Part shown: positions 6,819-9,007 of the stretch, piece by piece
Position numbering within the stretch: position 1 is the first letter of the stretch
Layout of the letters: every line of letters begins with the position of its first letter
Source of the DNA: Nostocaceae cyanobacterium CSSed10_463m
Lineage (GTDB): Bacteria > Cyanobacteriota > Cyanobacteriia > Cyanobacteriales > Nostocaceae
Assembly (NCBI GenBank): GCA_003556955.1
Contig: PWQB01000252.1
Coordinates: 1-9,007, forward strand
DNA: 9,007 bases
Direction: 5' to 3'
Notes under the pieces: model-generated
The model's database searches: none
Told to the model about the DNA's origin: nothing
What the model saw: the letters and a program-made list of their open reading frames with translations, nothing else
Made by a program: the position numbers and the translations under genes

Positions 6819-7598
6819 ATGTCTCAAATGCTGAATATTTCTACTTCAGATATTATTCGTAGCCTCAAACTATCTTCTCAGGTTCCTGGTTTGGTGGAGG
6901 CGATCGCATCACAAAAAATTATTCAAAATGCTGCTGAACAAGCCGGAATCATAGTTACCCCAGAAGAAATTCAGGCAGAAGGAGATAACCTACGCCTAGC
7001 CAAGAAACTGGTCAAGGCTCAAGATACATTGGCATGGTTAGAAAAACACCATCTTTCTGTGGATGATTTTGACGAATTAGTACGCAACCAAGTTTTGACT
7101 CAGAAGTTAGCCGATCATCTATTTGCGCCTCAAGTTGAAAAGTTCTTTTATCAACATCAAGTAGATTATGTCACAGCCATCACTTATGAAGTCATTTTTG
7201 ATGATCGAGACTTGGCTTTAGAACTTTTTTATGCAGTGGAAGAAGGGGAAACCACATTTCCTGAAATTGCACGTCTATATATTCAAGATCCAGAGCTTAA
7301 ATGTCATTATGGATATCAAGGACGGCGACACCGCAAAGAATTTCGCCCAGAGATTGCTGCACCAGTGTTTGCTGCAACACCTCCACAGATTCTTAAGCCA
7401 ATTCAAATTCTCAAAAAAGTACATTTAATCTGGGTAGAAGAGATTTTTCAACCCCAATTAGATGAACAATTACGCCAAAAAATTATCACAGAGTTATTTT
7501 CTGAGTGGTTAGACAAACAAATTAAGTCTACAGAAATTGTGACTCAGCTAGATTCAGATATCTTACAGCCAGAGAAAGAATTGGTTAATCAAAGTTAA
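6819..7598 (+). CDS. SurA/PpiC-like peptidyl-prolyl isomerase or chaperone, cytoplasmic
   Basis: Proteins of this architecture bind unfolded polypeptides; parvulin domains catalyse prolyl cis-trans isomerisation. Residues 10-112 form a helical SurA-N-like chaperone part (QKIIQNAAEQAGI, then TPEEI and LVRNQVLTQKLADHLF). Residues 115-209 are a degenerate parvulin domain: FPEIARLYIQDP at 147-158, then KEFRPEIAAPVF at 173-184, and the closing His202 in KVHLIWVEEI. The usual first histidine is replaced (TYEVIF at 122-127), and the GGDLG loop reads HYGYQG, so isomerase activity may be weak or lost. There is no signal peptide or membrane segment, unlike true SurA, so it probably acts in the cytoplasm. 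It starts 48 bp after the HlyD gene on the same strand, almost certainly cotranscribed. I infer a role in keeping precursors export-competent. ATG 6828 (Met4) is an alternative start. Confidence 0.82.
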   Translation: MSQMLNISTSDIIRSLKLSSQVPGLVEAIASQKIIQNAAEQAGIIVTPEEIQAEGDNLRLAKKLVKAQDTLAWLEKHHLSVDDFDELVRNQVLTQKLADHLFAPQVEKFFYQHQVDYVTAITYEVIFDDRDLALELFYAVEEGETTFPEIARLYIQDPELKCHYGYQGRRHRKEFRPEIAAPVFAATPPQILKPIQILKKVHLIWVEEIFQPQLDEQLRQKIITELFSEWLDKQIKSTEIVTQLDSDILQPEKELVNQS

Positions 7599-7715
7599 AT
7601 TATACTTGGCATTCAATAACTTATTAAAGTGTAAATTCTTTGATTGCCCGAATACTCTGTGAGCAGCCATTGTACCAATTAATTTGGCTAGAATTAGATG
7701 ATAAATAGTAAATTC
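7599..7715. other. Non-coding gap after the export genes
   Basis: There is no gene or strong structure in this AT-rich part of the gap. It is followed by three palindromes and the promoter of the first peptide gene, listed separately. Confidence 0.5.
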
Positions 7716-7748
7716 ATTTGAGGTAAAAAATAGTTTTTTACCTCAAAT
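7716..7748. terminator. Perfect 15-bp inverted repeat, possible two-way terminator
   Basis: The arm ATTTGAGGTAAAAAA (7716-7730) is followed by the 3-base loop TAG and its exact reverse complement (7734-7748). The A-run on the 5' arm and the T-run on the 3' arm are symmetric, so transcription from either side meets a hairpin with U-rich RNA. It lies 118 bases after the export block and about 95 before the next promoter, where an insulator would be expected. A protein-binding palindrome is the alternative. Confidence 0.5.
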
Positions 7749-7774
7749 TTGCATGAAAATATTCATTTAAATAT

Positions 7775-7791
7775 TAGGATTTTAAATCCTA
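7775..7791. promoter_or_regulatory. 17-bp palindrome upstream of peptide promoter
   Basis: TAGGATTT and its reverse complement AAATCCTA flank a single central T. The high symmetry with a one-base centre suits a dimeric DNA-binding protein better than an RNA hairpin. It sits about 54 bases before the -35 of the first peptide gene. Confidence 0.35.
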
Positions 7792-7804
7792 TATATCTAA
7801 AGAA

Positions 7805-7818
7805 ATAGATTAATCTAT
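7805..7818. promoter_or_regulatory. 14-bp perfect palindrome upstream of peptide promoter
   Basis: ATAGATTAATCTAT is its own reverse complement. It ends 26 bases before the TTGACT hexamer at 7845, a position usual for an activator site. The AT-rich composition raises the odds of chance symmetry. Confidence 0.35.
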
Positions 7819-7844
7819 GCCTAAAAAATAATCAAAAAAACCTA

Positions 7845-7872
7845 TTGACTTTCTTGGAGAATAAACTATATT
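7845..7872 (+). promoter_or_regulatory. Promoter of first double-glycine peptide gene
   Basis: TTGACT (7845-7850) and TATATT (7867-7872) are separated by 16 bases. Both are one base away from the sigma70 consensus. The predicted transcript would begin near 7879 and have a leader of about 56 bases. This suggests the peptide gene is transcribed apart from the export genes. Confidence 0.65.
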
Positions 7873-7922
7873 AGGAACATAGCCAAACGAAATAAAGCGG
7901 CTAGAAGAAACCTAAAATTCCC

Positions 7923-7927
7923 AGGAG
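7923..7927 (+). promoter_or_regulatory. Shine-Dalgarno site of first peptide gene
   Basis: AGGAG ends 7 bases before ATG 7935. It is strong and fixes the start of this short gene. Confidence 0.85.
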
Positions 7928-7934
7928 AAACTCA

Positions 7935-8219
7935 ATGATTATTTCTGATTTAAACGTTTTAGAAACTGTTGAAGCTGGTAATGTTCTTGGTGGTTATGGT
8001 TCCAGAGCTAAGAACAGAAAGAATGACAAAAAAGGCAAACGTGCAGGCGACGTAATTGTTGATCGTGGAGGACAGTTACTTCAAGGGTTTGCAGATGTTG
8101 TACAGTCCAATGAAGCTGAACAAACAGCCTTCATCTTCTCAGGCGCTTTCAGTATTAATGAAATTTTCCAAGTTATCGAACAAGAAAATTTCAGTGAAAT
8201 TGAATTCGAGAACGACTAA
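7935..8219 (+). CDS. Double-glycine leader peptide 1 (candidate export substrate)
   Basis: This 94-residue precursor is probably cut after Gly20. Its leader is MIISDLNVLETVEAGNVLGG, with hydrophobic residues at -4 (Val), -12 (Leu) and -15 (Leu) and Glu at -8, as C39 peptidases prefer. The predicted 74-residue core has no cysteine, so disulfides and thioether rings are ruled out. Its charge is split: residues 21-46 carry nine Lys/Arg (Arg24 to Arg44), while residues 47-94 have no Lys/Arg and ten Asp/Glu, ending EIEFEND. A second Gly-Gly at 45-46 lacks a leader-like context. The gene has its own promoter, Shine-Dalgarno site and terminator, and follows the export block by 336 bp. I do not recognise the core family. 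The role as substrate is inferred from leader and neighbourhood; the biological activity is unknown. Confidence 0.85.
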   Translation: MIISDLNVLETVEAGNVLGGYGSRAKNRKNDKKGKRAGDVIVDRGGQLLQGFADVVQSNEAEQTAFIFSGAFSINEIFQVIEQENFSEIEFEND

Positions 8220-8286
8220 TACTATTTAGTAGTTAGTTTTTCTCTAAATTTCAACTTAATATCTGCCTAGATTATTTGATTAATGA

Positions 8287-8303
8287 CATTAAGATGCTTA
8301 ATG
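8287..8303. repeat. Small hairpin between peptide 1 and its terminator
   Basis: CATTAAG (8287-8293) and CTTAATG (8297-8303) pair around a 3-base loop. It is AT-rich and weak, and is followed by the stronger terminator at 8323. It may be incidental. Confidence 0.3.
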
Positions 8304-8322
8304 ATTTAATAAGGCAGTAATC

Positions 8323-8359
8323 ATACCGCTAAAATGTTGTTACAGCATTTTAGCGGTAT
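8323..8359 (+). terminator. Rho-independent-type terminator after peptide 1
   Basis: A perfect 14-bp stem pairs ATACCGCTAAAATG (8323-8336) with its complement (8346-8359) around a 9-base loop, and is followed by CTTTATATATA. The T-tract is short, but the stem is long with a GC base. It lies about 100 bases downstream of the peptide 1 stop and separates it from peptide 2. Confidence 0.7.
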
Positions 8360-8447
8360 CTTTATATATAAAAAATATTGATTTATTTCACACATAAATT
8401 AGCCAAAAATAGCTCAAAAAAATATTATTTTTTTTAGGTTTGTAAGA

Positions 8448-8453
8448 TATAAT
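8448..8453 (+). promoter_or_regulatory. Likely -10 box of second peptide gene
   Basis: A perfect TATAAT occurs 73 bases before the next start codon. The DNA at the -35 distance is AT-rich without a TTGACA-like hexamer, which would suggest a factor-dependent promoter if it is real. The predicted leader of about 65 bases is close to that of peptide 1. Confidence 0.45.
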
Positions 8454-8513
8454 ATTATTCAGTTAAACACAACTAAGTGTTGACTACATTACTGCAAAAA
8501 ACTAAGTTTCACC

Positions 8514-8519
8514 AAGGGG
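8514..8519 (+). promoter_or_regulatory. Shine-Dalgarno site of second peptide gene
   Basis: AAGGGG ends 7 bases before ATG 8527, the same spacing as for peptide 1. Confidence 0.75.
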
Positions 8520-8526
8520 CATCCTC

Positions 8527-8793
8527 ATGAATATTACTGATCTAAGCATTTTAGAAACCGTTGCATCTGTAGATGTTATTGGCGGTCGCCGAAACTCATT
8601 TGCGATAAATAATATCCCCAATCCCCCAGAGCCAGGAGATGTAAACATACAAATTACTCCTATAATTCAGATAATTTTTCTAAATAATTTGCAAATCGCT
8701 AACATAATTTCATTAGGAGACAGTATCAATAATATCGAGCAATCGGTTGATGTTGTTACTACATTTTTACCTACATTCAACATGAATTCTTGA
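8527..8793 (+). CDS. Double-glycine leader peptide 2 (candidate export substrate)
   Basis: This 88-residue precursor has the leader MNITDLSILETVASVDVIGG, which aligns without gaps to that of peptide 1 and is probably cut after Gly20. Identities include Ile3, Asp5, Leu6, Leu9-Glu10-Thr11-Val12, Val17 and Gly19-Gly20. The predicted 68-residue core is unlike core 1. It starts Arg-Arg (its only basic residues) and has a Pro-rich turn (NIPNPPEPGD at 29-38). It is then dominated by Ile (13 in the core) and Asn (12), with no Cys, Lys, Trp or Tyr. It may fold as amphipathic or beta-rich structure, or associate with membranes; that is a guess from composition. A shared leader with divergent cores is the usual picture for several cargoes of one C39 transporter. 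No immunity gene follows in the window. The core family is not recognised. Confidence 0.8.
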   Translation: MNITDLSILETVASVDVIGGRRNSFAINNIPNPPEPGDVNIQITPIIQIIFLNNLQIANIISLGDSINNIEQSVDVVTTFLPTFNMNS

Positions 8794-8840
8794 GTTATCT
8801 GACATAACACATTAACTTTGGCTTCTGATTCTTCTGTGAT

Positions 8841-8866
8841 GAGTGAGGCATAAAAGCAGGTCACTC
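8841..8866. repeat. Weak inverted repeat after peptide 2
   Basis: GAGTGA (8841-8846) and TCACTC (8861-8866) pair around a 14-base loop. No T-run follows, so it is only a poor terminator candidate for peptide 2. I found no better one before the repeats begin. Confidence 0.25.
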
Positions 8867-8868
8867 GA

Positions 8869-8885
8869 AAGGGAACAGGGAATAG
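8869..8885 (-). repeat. Two inverted units of the heptamer repeat
   Basis: AAGGGAACAGGGAATAG is the reverse complement of CTATTCCCTGTTCCCTT, the same heptamers (TTCCCTG, TTCCCTT) that form the end of the array at 1674-1715. It directly precedes another repeat end at 8891. Confidence 0.6.
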
Positions 8886-8890
8886 ATTTT

Positions 8891-8908
8891 CAATACTGTT
8901 CGGTTAAG
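8891..8908 (+). mobile_element. Further copy of the MITE terminal repeat, left end
   Basis: CAATACTGTTCGGTTAAG is identical to the terminal inverted repeat of the MITE at 1048-1139. No inverted partner occurs before the window ends, so this is either the left end of a longer element running past 9007 or a solitary end. The sequence that follows differs from the interior of the first copy. Confidence 0.6.
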
Positions 8909-8940
8909 AGTTTTTGTAGTAGGGATTAAGCGACAGCGCA

Positions 8941-8968
8941 ACCCAACAAAAGCCCGTAAATGTTGGGT
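8941..8968. repeat. ACCCAACA hairpin repeat at window end
   Basis: ACCCAACA (8941-8948) and TGTTGGGT (8961-8968) are perfect inverted arms around 12 bases. A further CAACCCAACCTACC follows at 8978-8991. I recognise CCCAACA/TGTTGGG words as frequent intergenic repeats in Nostoc-type genomes. If the MITE end at 8891 is real, this lies inside that element. Confidence 0.55.
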
Positions 8969-9007
8969 AACAAGCGTCAACCCAACCTACCTAATTTAAT
9001 GTTTTTA

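Noticed and set aside
1474..8476. Shared 13-mer TAAACACAACTAA at 1474-1486 and 8464-8476
   Set aside because: A single 13-bp match between AT-rich stretches is expected about once by chance in a window of this size.
8480..8508. TTGACT (8480-8485) with TAAGTT (8503-8508) as promoter of peptide 2
   Set aside because: Transcription would start at or inside the Shine-Dalgarno site, and the -10 is poor. TATAAT at 8448 is the better candidate.
7935..8793. Lanthipeptide or other Cys-based modified peptide precursors
   Set aside because: Neither core contains cysteine, and no modifying enzyme gene is present in the window.
8667..8864. Minus-strand reading frame of 65 codons
   Set aside because: It overlaps peptide 2 antisense, without a ribosome binding site or domain features.

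Overview
The window looks like chromosomal DNA of a filamentous, probably heterocyst-forming cyanobacterium of the Nostoc/Anabaena/Calothrix kind. The octamer GCGATCGC (HIP1, a cyanobacterial hallmark) occurs at 2382, 3170, 4579, 6317 and 6900. A phased heptanucleotide array of the STRR type lies at 1611-1715, and several G/C-rich or palindromic dispersed repeats fill the non-coding DNA. The IlvH protein reads like the cyanobacterial form. The species cannot be fixed from the sequence alone.

Layout. 1-351: leader region of ilvH, with a stem-loop resembling an IS200/IS605-family right end. 352-870: ilvH, the regulatory subunit of acetolactate synthase, a core housekeeping gene. 871-2008: about 1.1 kb without a convincing gene, built of repeats. 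These are a short GC hairpin, a palindromic element (962-1232) interrupted by a 92-bp MITE with perfect 18-bp ends and a 10-bp target duplication, and a heptamer array framed by inverted repeats. 2009-7598: a peptide export operon-like block. 7599-9007: two small genes for double-glycine peptides, each with its own promoter-like region and Shine-Dalgarno site, then more repeats, including another copy of the MITE terminal repeat at 8891.

How the genes work together. The 1025-residue protein is a peptidase-containing ABC transporter (PCAT): an N-terminal cyclic-nucleotide-binding-like domain, a C39 cysteine peptidase, a membrane domain and an ATPase. The 517-residue HlyD-type adaptor would carry cargo across the periplasm. 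The 259-residue SurA/PpiC-like protein has no signal peptide and may hold precursors in the cytoplasm. The two small proteins (94 and 88 residues) carry nearly superimposable 20-residue leaders ending in Gly-Gly, the usual C39 cut site, but have unrelated cysteine-free cores. The simplest reading is a dedicated export system plus two of its substrates. No outer-membrane TolC-like channel, immunity gene or modifying enzyme is in the window. What the secreted peptides do (bacteriocin, signal, biofilm or developmental factor) cannot be told from sequence.
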